A stretch of 64,000 bases of DNA from Solanum dulcamara (GCF_947179165.1 NC_077244.1:71160144-71224143); one strand, 5' to 3'; positions 35,137 to 50,100 are shown, counted from the stretch's first letter. The notes: generated from the letters alone by a model not told the origin. Numbers and translations are program-made.

Positions 35137-38100
35137 GTTAAAAAGAATAATGAAAATCTGATGTTCCATCATTTTGGTAGTTTGCCTAGCTAATGTGCTC
35201 TCTTGTAGTTACTGTTCCTTTTTTCAGAATGCTTTGTAGCCATAACTTCTTCACTTCTGTTATTTCTTTTTTCGATCTGCTTTTATATGCTTTTCCTTGA
35301 GCAGAGGATCTATCAGAAACAACCACTTTACCTCCTAAGTTAGGGGTAAGGTTTGCATAGGCTCTACCCTCCATTGACCCCACTTATGGTATGTTGTTGT
35401 TGCTGCCTAGCTATTGTGCTCTGTGGCTTGGAAGGTGAACTTCATTTTACAATTTTAAGTGATATCTGCAAAGCTTACTATCTTCATTATCTTAAAGGTG
35501 GATGTAACTTAGACCAATATTTCATGTGGTTGGTTTTATGACTATTGATGCTTCTTGCTTTTTCTTATAACTCACTTTTACAGTGTTTGATTGTTGCTTC
35601 TCAACGGACGCATTGGACGAATATGAGTACAAGACGTACATGGGAGGTATTGTAGCTCAGCTGCAGGATCATTATCCAGATGCTTCTTTCATGGTTTTTA
35701 ATTTCAAAGAAGGAGATCACAGGAGTCAAATATCAGATATATTAACACAGTATGATATGACTGTCATGGATTATCCTCGGAAATATGAGGGGTGTCCTGT
35801 ATTGCCACTGGAGATGATCAAGCACTTCTTGCGATCCAGTGAGAGTTGGCTTTCAATCGAGGGCCAACAAAATGTGCTATTGATGCACTGTGAGAGGGGT
35901 GGGTGGCCTGTACTTGCTTTCATGCTTGCTGGTCTTCTTTTGTACAGAGAACAGTACACCGGCGAGCAGAAGACTCTTGACATGGTATACAGGCAAGCTC
36001 CTAGGGAACTTCTTTATGTTTTATCACCTCTGAATCCACAGCCATCTCAGCTTAGATATCTTCACTATATCACCAGAAGAAATATTGGCTTAGATTGGCT
36101 GCCATCAGATATACCTTTTGCTTTAGATTGTATTATACTCAGGGTCCTTCCTCAATTTGATGGTGGGAGGGGCTGCCGACTGGTGGTTCGTGCCTATGGT
36201 TTGGACCCTGCTTCACCGACATCCAATAGGAGTTCTAAACTCCTCTTTTCAACTTCAAACACAAAACAACATGGTCGCCTCTACCGACAGGTAATGCTAA
36301 GCTTCAAACATTTGAGACTACCAGGTAATTAGCTTAAATCTGAAGTATTCTGCTGACTTCCCCTCTCCAGGAAGAGTGTGCACTGGTGAAAATAGATATC
36401 CATTGTCGTGTTCAAGGAGATGTTGTTCTTGAGTGCATCCATTTGGAAGATGATCTAGTTAGGGAAGTAATGATATTCAGAGTTATGTTTCACACGGCAT
36501 TTATTCGCTCAAATGTTTTGATGTTAACTCGTGATGAAGTTGATGTCCCATGGGATGCAAAAGACCAATTTTCTAGGGAGTTCAAAGCAGAGGTTTGGTA
36601 TTTGTTCCTCTGAACTTGGCTCTTTTTTTTCATTATCCTTTAACAGGGAACTATAGGAGTTGAAGAATGCTCATTACTGTACCAGGTACTCTTTTCGGAT
36701 GCTGATGCTCTTCCACATATTATCACCTCTGAAGCACCAGATGAAGATGATAATGAGACTGAAGGTGCTTCACCGGACGAGTTCTTTGAGGTGGAAGAGA
36801 TATTCACCAATGCTGTTGATGGACAGGATGGAAGAGGGGAATCTGATGCCCATTCAGTTCAGGACAGTATGCAGGATGATGAAAACATTGAAATATGGAA
36901 AGAAGAGTTGGAGCATCATGCCTTTCAAGACTGTGCATTTGTTGAAGGTAATCGCAAACTAGAAGGAAATATGGATTCTACTCAGAAAGCATCAAAAAAA
37001 AATGATTTAGGGGATAAGGACAACTTGATAAACTCCGAGGCTGTTATTTCTGATGTTTCTAGTCATAAGGACTCAGAAGCAGAAACACCGGGGACAAGTG
37101 TCATGTCAGAAGAAGGGGAGGATAAGCAATATGTAGAAGGCACCTTTAGACAACAGAAGCAGGGTTCACAGTTGACTGTTGATATCAATAACGGAAAGAA
37201 TGACAAGGCACCTTCATCCCTAAAGAAACAACTAGCATCCAACTCCAAACTTGCTGCAGATGGGATTGGACCTAAAAATAAATCTAAACAGAAAGAATCT
37301 CTGGGAACTCTGTCGCGACTGGCAAAGCCAAATGCAGTGTCTCGGTGGATCCCTTCTAATAAAGGTTCTTACACTAATTCAATGCATGTGGCATATCCAG
37401 CATCAAGGTATAAGAGTGCTCCACCTGCGCTTGCTGTTACCAAGGATTCTCAGTCTGGATTAAAATCAAAATCGCCCTCTCCTCGAGCTTCCTCAGAAGC
37501 TAAAATTCTAGCTGGGGCAGGTCATATTCCAAAGAAACGCTCTTCATGTCCTGCATCATTAGACATGTCAACAGTCAAGGAGGCACCTGTTGCAATGACC
37601 TCTTCATCAGAATCAATTGAGAGTCAGGCACTTGACCTTCAGGGATCCCCTTCAAGTCCCCTACCTTCATTTCCATATCCAAGTACTTTATCACTTGAAT
37701 TGCCTCCTATTCAGGAAGCAAGTACTAACATGCCAGCTTCCGCAACGCCACCTGACTCTTCGCAGGAAGGCCATAATATAACTGCTTCTTTGACCCACCA
37801 CTTCTCCCCTCCTCCACCTCCACCCCCACCCCCACCTCCGCCTTCTCAAATCCTATCACTTAGTCATAATGTGAAATCCTTATCACCACCTCCACCTCCC
37901 CCTCCTCCTCCCCCTCCACCTCCACCTCCACCATCAAACAGCTTGAGAAAGACTCATATAGGTAGCTCTCATAGTCAAAATGTCAAATCTTTTTCACCAC
38001 CACCCCCGCCTCCACCTCCGCCTTCCCCTCCATTATCAAATGGCTTGAGAATGGCTCATATGGGTAGCTCTCCTCCCCCACCTTTACCACCCACATTTTC

Positions 38101-41100
38101 TACTGTACTGAGAGTTGATAGGGTATTGTCACCAACCCCCTCACCCACTTCTTTGCCAAGTGCGGCTTGTGCAACATCCTCCTTGGTAGCATTAACTCCG
38201 CCTCCACCTCCACCTCCACCTCCACATGCACCCACTACACCAAAGCTAGAAAGGTTTGGGATATCCACTGTACCACCACCACCACCTCCTCCCCCTCCCC
38301 CTATACCTGCAATTTACAGTCCCCCTCCACCACCTCCGCCATTTTCAATTGTGCCTGGAGTTTCTTCTTTGCTAACAATGAGTGCTCCATCACCACCACC
38401 ACTTCCTTCTTCACCTGAGCTTCCTTCTTTACTTGGTGCTTCAGCTTCACCTCCCCCACCACCTCCTATGCAGGTTTATCCTCCTTCACCACCTTCACAG
38501 AGTGATTCACTTGTTCCAACCTCAACTCCTTCACTAAATGCACCTTCCCCACCTTCGTCTCCACCAAGTTCACCTCTATCTGCACCTTTACCTCCACCTC
38601 CACCTCCACCTCCACCTCCACCCCCACCTGTTTCAAGAAATTCTCCGATGTCATTTCTGCCTCCACCTCCACCACCACCTCCCCCACCTCCACCTCCACC
38701 AAGAAATGATCCGACCCCAACTCAACCTCTAACTCCAACCCCACCCCCACCCCCACCTGTTTCAAGAAATTCTCCGATATTAATTCTGCCTCCACCTCCT
38801 CCACCCTTACCTCCTTCAAGAAATGCTCCAGCACCAACTCCCCCTCCCCCACCCTTTTCGTACGATACTCCACCTTCAATTGCTTGTCCTCATCCTCTTT
38901 CCACCCCATCTTCTTTATCTAGAGCACCACCACCACCGCCTCCTCCACCTCTTTTGCATGTTGCACCTTTATCATCTCCTCCATTGTTGGGAGCTCCACC
39001 GCCTTCTCCTCCTCCATTACCAGGAGCTCCACCACCTCCTCCGGCTCCTCCTCCTCCACCTTGTGGCGGCCCTCCAGTTCCTCAACCCCCCTTCTATGGC
39101 GGGCCACCAGCTCCTCCACCTCCCCCTTACGGCGGCCCACCAGCTCCTCCACCTCCCCCGGGTGGAGGCCCTCCAGCTCCTCCACCTCCCCCTGGTGGAG
39201 GGCCTCCACCACCTCCGCCTCCCCCTGGTGGTGGTCCTCCACCACCTCCTCCTCCTCCTGGCGGAGCACCCGCTCCTCCACCCCCTCCTGGAGGTGGAGG
39301 ACTTGGTCCACCTCCTCCACCACCTCTAGGAGGTAGAGCACCAGGTCTACCTCCCCCCCCACCTCCTGGAGGCAGAGCACCGGGTCCACCTCCCCCCCCA
39401 CCTCCCGGAGGCAGCGCACCTGGTCCACCTCCCCCACCTGGAGCTCCAAGAGCTCCAGGTGGTGGACCTCCCCCAGCACCACCATTTGGCTCTAAACGAC
39501 CTGGGGCAGCCAGTGGAGGACTTCCTGCTGGGAGAGCTCCAGCACTTTCACGGTCAAGATCTAATTTAAAACCATTGCACTGGAGCAAGGTAACCAGGGC
39601 ACTACAGGGAAGCCTATGGGAGGAACTGCAGAGACATGGAGGGCCTCAAGTGTATGTTCCAGGCATTTTTAGTTTGACAGTGCTTATATTCAACTCAACT
39701 GAAATACTGATAATTTTTGCTCCAAATCAAGTGCACCAGAGTTTGATGTGTCAGAAATTGAGATTCTTTTCTCAGCCACTCCCAAGTCGAGTAGTGCGAG
39801 TAAATCTGGAGCAAAGAAGAAGTCTGCTGATTCAAAACCAGACAAGGTTCATCTGGTAATTAATACTACTCAATGCCTTTCTTCTAGGAACTGTCTGCAA
39901 AGAATCTAACAAAAATAGACTGCTATCTATTTTGATGCTTTATTCTTGCAGTCTCTCATGGTCCTATCATGTTTATTTCTTCTTTTTTCTATGCCAGATC
40001 CTTCTTATATGATTAACTGTAGTTGCCTTCTATGAGAATTTGACATTGGTTATTTTGAGGAACTCTTTTTCTTTTATTTAACTGTTTCACATGAATTCTT
40101 ATTTTCCTAATTTCTTTCCTTTGTATTTCTTCGGTAGGTTGAACTAAGAAGGGCAAACAATACGGAGATTATGCTCACAAAGGTGAAAATGCCACTTCCA
40201 GACATGATGGTTAGTTTAGTGCTTCTCTTAAATATTTTCTATTTTCTATAGTTTTCTTCTTTGAAGGCTTGCCTCCTTTATTTTTACAGAAAAATAACTC
40301 TCTGTCTGGTTGCGCAGCCCACGCACATGTGGGGGGCGGGGGGGGGGGGGGGTTTAAGTCATGCAACGTAACTGAATAAGATAGTGGGATTCTATATCTT
40401 TGTTTAGGTTAGTGAGAGACTATATATCTTCAAACGTTCTGAATTTCACTTCTTTCAGCCCACCTAGAAGTCACAGACTGCACTGTGCGTATCAAATTTT
40501 AAACTGCTCATGGCTAATAGTATAAGGAAATACCGATCCCTTGTCAGTGACCTAAATTATTTGCTTTCTTCCAATATCCTACTAGTTTAAACTTTTCTTC
40601 CAGATCACATCATAAAATTCTAGAGGCTAAACATATGTGTTGTAATCTAGGGAAAAAGGAATGCTGGTGACACAGGAAAGCTACCTGGTCATGTAAGCAT
40701 GGTTCACATAATTCAGACTATGTTTAGGTTATACAGAAAGAAGAGCTGATATATTTTAAATGTGTTTGGGGTGCCCAGTCAAGCTACCCATCCTTATCAA
40801 GTCACAGTATAAGCGATCCGTCATTTGTTTTCCCTCCTTTCCTTTAATCTTGAAAAGAATACAACAACACCTGGGCATTAGCTCTTAATCCAGCTTATCT
40901 TTGTTCATCATCTTACTTTGTTGTTAATTAGACTTCTCATTGTGGTTCAAATGGTCTAGGACCCCACGCAAGATGATGAGACCTCATAGGACTTTCCTTT
41001 CTTCTATTAGCTCTCCTTCATCTTTCTACTTTTTCTTTCGACTATTTTGGTCCTTTTATTTACAATGTGGAGAATCTGAGGCTACAGTCTGTCCTTCTTT

Positions 41101-44100
41101 GTCAAGGTGTATTAGAAATGTGTATAACCTGAAATTAGGGTAGACGGAGAACAGAAAATAGAATTAGAAAGTTTCTTTACATACTGAGCTCTACTTGGTA
41201 GACCTAGGTGATTCCCTTTCTCTTGAATATTTTTGCTTTGTCCCTTGGTGATTTCGGTGTAGAAGTGCGAGGTTTAGAGAACCTAATTTGCAAGAAAAGA
41301 CAAACTTTAAACGAATAAAAGGCATTATTTTGTGTTGGAATGAAACAGGCCTGAATAAAGAAAAATGCATATCAAGCATGCATAGAGCATATCCAACTGG
41401 TCTTAGATTGAGGCCAAACTAATTGATTAATATTCATGCTTGCCCTCTCAATGTTCTCTAGTCCTCTCTTGTAAACGCACTGACAATGGTTCTGTTATGG
41501 CCATAGGCAGCTGCACTGGCAATGGATGAGTCTATTTTAGATGCAGATCAGGTGGAGAATCTGATAAAATTTTGTCCTACGAAAGATGAGATGGATCTTC
41601 TTAAGGTAAAGTTTACTGATCTGAAGATCTTATCCCTCCTGACTTTGATTTGTCGTTCTTTTCTGCTCCTCTACTCCTTTCATTCTCCTCTCTCTCTCTC
41701 TCTCTCAGTTGATATCTCTGCAAAGTATTATTATTCTTGCTTTTAAATCTTTTAAATGATTGTTTACTAATACAACTGCTCAGGGTTACACTGGTAACAA
41801 GGAGCTCCTGGGAAAGTGTGAACAGGTTAGCACATCAATTTTATAGTTACTATCTAATCACTGCATGATGATGGCCTTTGTTTTATGTCATTTTTATAAA
41901 TGCCTATCGTTTTCAAGTTTTCATCTCTCTTTACTGTGATATGTTGTCGTAGGTTCTCTATGAAGTTGGGACATCCAGTGGTATTTTGGAACTGAATTTG
42001 GTGTTAAATAAATCTTTTGTAACTAATATTTGACGATTGGATCTGTCACACCCCGGGAGGGTATCCTAGACGTGGCCGGCACTCGAAAACCATTGCTGGC
42101 CTTCAAGCGAACCACTTGGTCCAATCACACTTCCATTCAGTCACATTCTATTAGCGGAAGACTCAACTCACAAGAATACTATTCATAATTAAGGCCAAAG
42201 GCCAACCACATATCCAATCAACAACTAGTAAGAATAAAACTAGTCAAAACGAAACAAATCAACAACATCCACACTCTAGTCTATGAAGCCTCTATCAACA
42301 ATCTAGGAGGTGCCAATGACAGGTCCATGGCTACCACAATTCAAAATAAAAGAAAAATAATCAAAGCTAAAAAGATAATTTCGGTATCCTCCGAAAATAA
42401 GGAGGACTCACCAACTAGCTGGAAGTGAATAGATCTTCAACGGTGCGCCGGTTGATGATCTCTAGTACTTGTCTCTGCATCATGAAACGATGCAGGCCAA
42501 ATGACGTCAGTACGTGGAATGTACGAGTATGTAAAATGGCCGAATGAAACAAACATCAAGGAAGAATCAAATCAACTCGGAATCTCAACTCAGAGGAAGG
42601 AACAACTCAATCAAGTGTCGTAAGTCTAAACAAGAATATGGTTTAGACAAGACCAATCACATACAATTCAACTCAATCCGACTCAAAGTACTATCAAGAC
42701 CTATATGAGAGTTTCTCTTATCCGACAACTATCACTTATGAGCCAGTGATAGTACAACAAGCCGACGTTATTGCCACGTCCGTTCATACCTTGCCAGGGT
42801 ATGAACGAATCAACTAATCATGGATCCATAACCAATCAAGTCCTATCATGTCAGGACAATAATTTGGGAAACATCCGACTTTAACAGTCCAATCCCCTCC
42901 TACGTTTGGCGACATAGTTATTGGATTCGAGTATTACTTACTCTTACCCAATTCGGTGCTCAATACTCCTCCCAAGACTCAATGCTCATAAAACTCTATA
43001 CAATCAACTCAATCTAATCATATCGACAAGTCTCATTTGGGGCCTTGTCAATTCATCAATTCTATCGCAATCAACATCTCAACCAATCATACCATCCAAT
43101 CAATCCCAATCACATCTCAAGAGTAGTTTAAATATGCATTTATGGTGAAATTTAATTCTATCCAATCATTCCTTCGTTCATTTTACAAATCTTTTGGGGA
43201 CTCATCAAGACTCCAAGACTCTAGATCAACAATTTAAGATACTCAAAATATTTAAGTTTTTAACAAAAATATATTCAACAACTCATATCAACCGACTCTT
43301 AGACATAAAAATTATGTATAACAATTCATATCAATCAACTCACATCAACATAAGCATTTATCAATTTCTTGACTCAACAACATCAACATAACAAAAAATT
43401 AAGTTAATAGATGAAAAAGACTCATTTGGACATAAATCTATCAAGAAACTCCATTCTTATGAACATTCAATCTCAAAGAAGATGTAGGGCACATGGGTGG
43501 ATTCAACCCATGCTTTGAGTAGCCTTACATACCTTAGAGTAGATTTTGAAGAAACCTTATTGTTAGGTCTTCAATGGGAAGCTTAAATCCTTGAATTTTT
43601 TTGAGGGCAAATCTTGTTGGAGATGGATTGAGAGAGAAGAGGATGAAGATTAGGGTTTTTTAGAGAGGCAAAAGACTGAAAAAATATGGTCCAAAACATT
43701 CCAAGTTAGTGTATATATGTTTAGGGAAAATGTCCAAGTTTCCCTTCATCAAAAATCTGGAAAAATGGGCTAAAACCCTGTTGGCGCTATAGTGGCGCGC
43801 CGCGCCACTGCAGCGCCAAGCCTGAAATTTCTGAAATCTGGAAAATGGGCTTAAAAACCCTGCAGGTGCTTTAGTGGCGCGTCACGCCAAGGGACAAACT
43901 ACTGAGGCTAGTTTCTGGCGCTATAGTGGCACCGGGCGCCACTGGAGCGCCAGGCCTGAAATTCCTGCAGTGATAGTCCAGGCCTGAAATTCCTACAGTG
44001 ATAGTCTGTCGTAAACTAGTCATAACTTTTGACTCCGAACTCCAAAAATTGAAATCTTGGTGGCATTGGAAAGAAGACTCAAAGACCTTTAATTTTATAG

Positions 44101-47100
44101 GTCGTGGGCCACCCAGTTCATTATATTCAAAGAGATATGGTCGTTGGGAGTTGACCCTTATACGCACTCATTCGGAAACTTAGCCGAGACGAATTCTTTG
44201 GACTTGGCTTGGTTTTAGGGATCCCTTGTGACTCTAAATCACATATAATACCCTTAAATTACTTAGGAATTGCTCCTAACTCATGCATGCACTTTAAAAT
44301 CGTCAAGTACGATCCTATACGTACATGAAGAATGGTCCGAATCTTAGTGAAAAAATTTTGGGGTGTTACAGGATCTTAGCTTGTGCAATGTAACATGATT
44401 TACTAGGTTGGACATGGTAGATATCCTTAAGTAAAAGGACAAGTCTGCACAATCTGAAGTCTTCTTTACCATCTAATAGAATCAGTAACATTAACTGACT
44501 TCTGTTTTAAAAGAGAGAGATTTTGAAAAAGGACAAGATTACTTTCTCATTAATGAACTAAAACAAAATAAACTTGGTTGGAATTAAACAAAGGCGTTTT
44601 CTCTTTGATGGTGAAATCTCCATTGTTAGTGTCAACCTGTCTGATGAATTAATCATTTACCAAATTCAGTTTGAAACAGATGTCATACAAAGCTTATAAC
44701 ATGGACAAAACAAGAGCTCCTTATGAGTTCCAATATTCTGATAGAAAAATCAAGGGTCCTATCCTGTCAAAGTCTAGGATGCATCTGTGCATCCTAATGA
44801 CTATTATTTGGTGCTAGCTATTTCCTTTCAACGTCTGCTGCTGGTCTCTAGCCTACTGCCCCATTTAAAGTTTTTACCAACTTCTGTAAAAGCTTCCAGA
44901 TACGTGACAGTAGGAGGTTGACTATGAGAGTCATAGTGAGAGGGAGGAAAGAAGAATGTGTCAATGTTTATAGGGAGCCGCAGCGAAGATAAGAGGAGGT
45001 GGAAAGCAGAGAGCCAATGAGCATGTTGCATCAATTTGTGTTTCGATAATAATGGAAAGAACTAAGGTAAAAAAGAACAGGAAAATAAGAGAGAGAAAAG
45101 GGGTTCTTTGATCTAGAAAATATACAATTAACTTTGGCAACTGTTAGAATAGAAAGGAGGCCTACACAAATTTGAGGAAACAGAAGAAAGAAGGATGGAA
45201 TTTCTTTGACATAGTTTAGAAGCTGCACCTCTGGTATACTGACATCCATTGACCATTGTGCCACCTTAGTATAATTGGAAGTTGTTCTTTTCCTTTGGCT
45301 AGTGAGGATATCTTAACCAGCACGTGAAATCTAAAATGACGAGATCTCATTGACCAAATTTTAATTGCTCAGGCAATATATTTAGTTCTGACCAAATGAT
45401 GAACATCTTGAGTTCTAAATAAATAATTAACAACACTAGTGGCCTTCCCCTGGTGAAAAAAGGATTATATTTATGATGTACTCCCTTATTCCGTTATCTC
45501 GTTTGGGAAATTCTTGAAAGAATTGTTTCTTTTCCCTGCCTTTGGAGGTCTTGCAATTTCAAGATTTGAGGAATAGCTGATACTTGCTTTCATTTTACAG
45601 TACCTTCTAGCTTAGATCCCATGCTTCTCCGGTGTTCCTGATTTTACCTTTGACTGTCAGTTCTTTTTGGAGTTGATGAAGGTGCCACGAGTAGAGTCGA
45701 AATTAAGAGTGTTTCTTTTCAAGATTCAGTTCAAGTCTCAGGTTTGTGTGCATCTACAGATCTTCTGTACTAAAGTAATTTCTGTGTCATCTGAATTTAG
45801 CTTCATTTCAGGTGACAGACTTCAAGAAAAGCTTAAACACTGTGAACTCAGCATGCGAAGAGGTAGTTTGCTAGGTTCTGCATATCTCTTCTTTGTTCTT
45901 TCTTTTTACCTATTTTTAACAAAAATCGATGTGCATGTAGCAGGTCCGAAGCTCTTTAAAATTGAAGGAGATATTGAAGAAAATTTTGTTTCTAGGGAAT
46001 ACATTAAATGAGGGAACTGCCAGAGGTAAGAATTCCTGTTTTTAGAATGTCTCTGTGAGCATTACAACTTTACAAGCTTTTTTTTACCAACCATTGATGC
46101 CCATCATGTAGGTTTTCAAAACTTTCAACTCTATCAAATATAAAGTTATGGGGAAAATTTTATTCTAAAATACAATAATGGATTTTTTTGAATGTTGCAA
46201 CTGTGGGACTTAATGCTCTTTGTTTATGGGGTAAACTCAAAACAATAATTGTGTGTTGCTAGAATGGGAAATATTTGTTTTAGTAATTCAGGGGGAGTTT
46301 AGTTTCAATTTTTTGTATTGTTAGAATAGGAATAGGTATATACAATCCTACTTAGAATAGGAATAGGAATAGTAGTAGGAATAAAAATAGTAAAAGTATC
46401 CTACTTAGTAAAGGATTGTATTGTAGTGTCTATAAATAGGGGCTCTATGTAATAATATAGATACACAATTCAATAATATTTTTCTGTTATATTTCTCACA
46501 TGGTATCAGAGCCTCTACGATTTTGGTAGAGAATCAAAGAGCTTCTGCTGCCGGCGGGCGACTATTACCCATATATGCCGCCCGTCGGGCCAATGATTAT
46601 GTTAGCAAAAGTCGTGACTATTTTCTCATATCTAATTTGTGTAGCACTGTGCATCTTTTCAGTGACTACTTTTTCATATTTAATTTGCGTAGTACCGTGC
46701 ATTTTTTCGGACTACTTTCTCATATCTGATTTGTGTAGCACCGTGCATCATTCCAGTGACTACTTTTTCATATCTTATTTGTGTAGCACCGTGCCATCTT
46801 TTCGGTGACTACTTTCTCATATTCAATTTGTGTAGCACCTTGCCATCTTTCTGGTGACTATTTTTTCATATCCGATTTGCATAGCACCGTGCCATCTTTC
46901 CGATGACTAATTTCTTATTTGTGTAGGGCCGTGCCATCATTTCGACCCTACCCATATAATTTCTATTTTTCTGTAAGCTCGTGCCATCATTCCGATCCTA
47001 CCCATATCATTCTCTTTCTCAGTAGGGTCATGCCATCATTCCGATCCATATAATTTTATTTCTCAGATTGTGACCACTTTCAGCCATCAAATCTAATAAT

Positions 47101-50100
47101 CCAGTGCATGAGCATGTTCCTGCCAGTTTTAAGGTGACTTTCTTGTTTAAAATCTACTCATCTCTTGATTTTGAGTCGTTCCATATATTTTATACCAGAT
47201 TTCATGCACTTTCCAACGACCATTGCATTGTTTCCGACAAATCTGAGTTGTTTTGCTGTGTTTTCTTTCTGTTTCAGATTACTTTTGCCAAATATAAAAA
47301 GGATATACTCAGATATTTGGGTTGGATTAGAGTAATGTTTTCTCTTCCGTGGCTAAAATAGCATATGTCCCTTTTTTCTATCTATGGTTGTCATTCTCCA
47401 TTGACCTTTTAATCAGCTGGACAGTAATAATGTTCTTCTCTACGAGAATCTCGAGTAAGAAGTCTATATAGAGCAATCACCTGATTTTGTTGCTCAATGA
47501 GAGTCTGCTAGCCTCGTATGTCGATTGTGTAAGTCACTCTATGGTGTGAAACAGTCTTCTCAAACTTTGTTCGGGAAGTTCAACACTGCAATTCAAGAAT
47601 TTATCACTCTGTGTTGTATCGACATATGCATCAAATCTAGTATTTCATGAGAAGACCAAGTACATTGAGATTGACTGGCATTATACATCAAATCTAATAT
47701 TTCATGAGAAGACTAAGCATATTGAGATTGACTATCAATTTTGTGAAGTCGAGTGATCAACTTGCAGATATCTCACCAAGCCCCTCATCTGTCCTAGTAT
47801 TAATTACATTTGTAACAAGCTAGGTACATATGACTTGTATGCACTAGCTTGAGGGGGAGTGTTATAGGAATAGGTATATACAATCCTACTTAGAATAGGA
47901 ATAGAAATAGGAATATTAGTAGGAATAAAAATAGTAAATAGTATCCTAATTGGTAAAGGATTGTATTGTAGTATCTATAAATAGGGGCTCTGTGTAATAA
48001 TGTAGATACACAATTCAATAATTTTTTTCTCTTATATTTCTCACATGTATCATTTTCTACCTAAATAAGTAGCATAAGCATTGACCCTAAGTATGTTGTT
48101 TGGTAATCCAAAATTAGTTGAGGTGGCAATATGATCCTCTATATCCATTCTTCTCCATTGGAGTTCATTTAGTTTCACGATCAGTGTGCAAACTTAGAAA
48201 GTTAAGCCACATAATTCATTAATTTGATAGACTTTGCAAAATTTTGGAGAGATGACATTCATGATGCTGACTCATAGTTTTGCTCCAAAGTTAGTGGATT
48301 TTGCGATTTTGGGATCTGGAAAGTTTAGTGTAGATTCTATTTTGGAAATATAGTCAGTGTTTTATGAGTATAAACATGAGTGTGATTATAACTTACTACT
48401 GCTTCTTTCACTAAGAAAATTATGCTTTATTTATGTGGCTGAATTAGTCCGATGGAACTTAAGATCTGATTTCATGTTGAGGACATTATAAGGTGTCTGA
48501 ACAAAAAGTTTGGAAGTTTGGGTCAACAAAATTTCAAGATTAAATTCCATGTAATTCTTTACTCCAGGTTCTGCCATTGGATTTAAGTTGGACAGTCTTT
48601 TGAAGCTCACTGATACACGTGCTACTAACAACAAGATGACACTCATGCATTATCTTTGTCAGGTACTGTCCGTTTCATCTTTGCTGTTTCCAAAAAGATT
48701 CTTGTGTTCACACATTTCCCCTCTGTTTAATTAATTATTTTTGAGAAGGTAGAATAATTTTATGATTGGGAGAAAACTCTCACATGCACGTGGAATACCA
48801 AAAAGCAGAGAATCTAAAAGAAAATATGATTCTCTACAAAAGTTACCTCATATTCTAAACAAACTGGAATCTCATGGATGCATGAAAAGGAAATCCAATT
48901 GATAAAGTGAAATTGCGGATGCTTTTCTGACCATGAGTTTATTATGATGAAACTTTACTATAAACAACCCACTACTCTCTTTCCACCTCCCAGAATCCTA
49001 GTTATGCTATAGCTTTGTTTATAGAACAATTCAACCATATTTTGGAAGGTTCCTTCTAAACCTTCGGTCCCTTAGTCCAGTGAGACTCCCATTCATGTAA
49101 CCTCTGAACTTGTTGGACTGTCATCTCTTTTTTGCTGGAAATGCTATAATTGTTAGGCATTGTGAATCTGAATGCATTATCTCCACACCACTTGTGCCCC
49201 AAAAATTAACCCTGAACCCCTTGCCATGTAAGTGACTTTTACTGAATTTTTCCCCAATCCTTCAAAATGTTCCTCGCACTCAAAGAGGAATGTAGGTTTT
49301 CTCTTGTCTTCCATTCTCCTTTCACAATCCCATATTTTTCCGCTGTCATCTCCATCTGTAGAGTCTGCTCTCTTATCAACTTTAGGCATTTCCCTAATAA
49401 GGCCTTGTTAACAACCCGGACATCTTTCACCCCAAGGCCGCATGAACTCTTTGCGTCGTTACAGTCTCCCTACGAATCAAGTGAAACTTCCTAGCACCAT
49501 TTGCTGAGAACCTAAAAGTTCCTTTAAAGTCTTTCCAATTTACCTGTAATACTGGTCGGTGTTTGTAACAAAGACATAAAGTATGTGAAAATGCTCGATA
49601 GTATGCTCTTCATTTCCACATTTTGACAAATACCTTGTTTTCCATCCTGAGAACCTCTTTTCTATTTTTTTTTATCAATGGATTCTGTGTTGCTTGGTCC
49701 TTGTCGGAGCGCCCAGGGGCAAAACCGATGTAGCTGCTGGGAAGAGCTCCAAACCCAGCAATTAAGCACTTGTACTAAATTGTCGATGTTCTCAACTTCA
49801 CCGCTAGGATGATCTCACACTTTCCAAAGTTGATCTTGAGACCTGGCACCACCTGAAATCATGTAAGCACCTGCCTTAAGTATTTTAGTTGGTTCCTATT
49901 TACATCACAAAATGCCTCAGTCTCATCCTCTATTAATTGGACTGAAACCACTCACGTGTTGTTGCCCCCCAATCGCTGCAGTGAAGCCCCTTTATCCATC
50001 ATTTTGATCAATGCTTCCATTGCCAAGATGAACAACATAGGAGATAATAAGCCCCCCTATCTCAATCCGCTCGAACTAAAAGTGGTATCTTTGTCTATGC

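Larger units (their letters stand above)
46319..48045 (+). mobile_element. Internally deleted copia derivative (1727 bp) in formin intron 11
   Basis: LTRs of 182 bp (46319-46500) and 186 bp (47860-48045) start tgtta and end tctcaca, flanked by the exact duplication tgtat (46314-46318 and 48046-48050). A 13-base primer site tggtatcagagcc (46501-46513) and a polypurine tract gagggggag (47851-47859) are intact. Each LTR holds a TATA box in ctataaatagggg. The 1.36 kb interior keeps only scraps of copia coding sequence: an RT fragment near 47510-47600 (LYGVKQ-like) and an RNase H/3' end near 47640-47850. A tandem array fills 46611-47045. It could move only with proteins supplied by a relative. Confidence 0.85.

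Noticed and set aside
38466..39588. Long minus-strand frames (147, 188 and 153 residues) opposite the formin exon 4
   Set aside because: They are Glu/Val- or Gly-rich mirror readings of the proline codon runs in FH1; stop codons are rare there by composition. No independent protein features.
46523..46808. Frames rich in Phe/Ile/Cys in formin intron 11
   Set aside because: They are readings of the 55-bp tandem array inside the deleted copia element.
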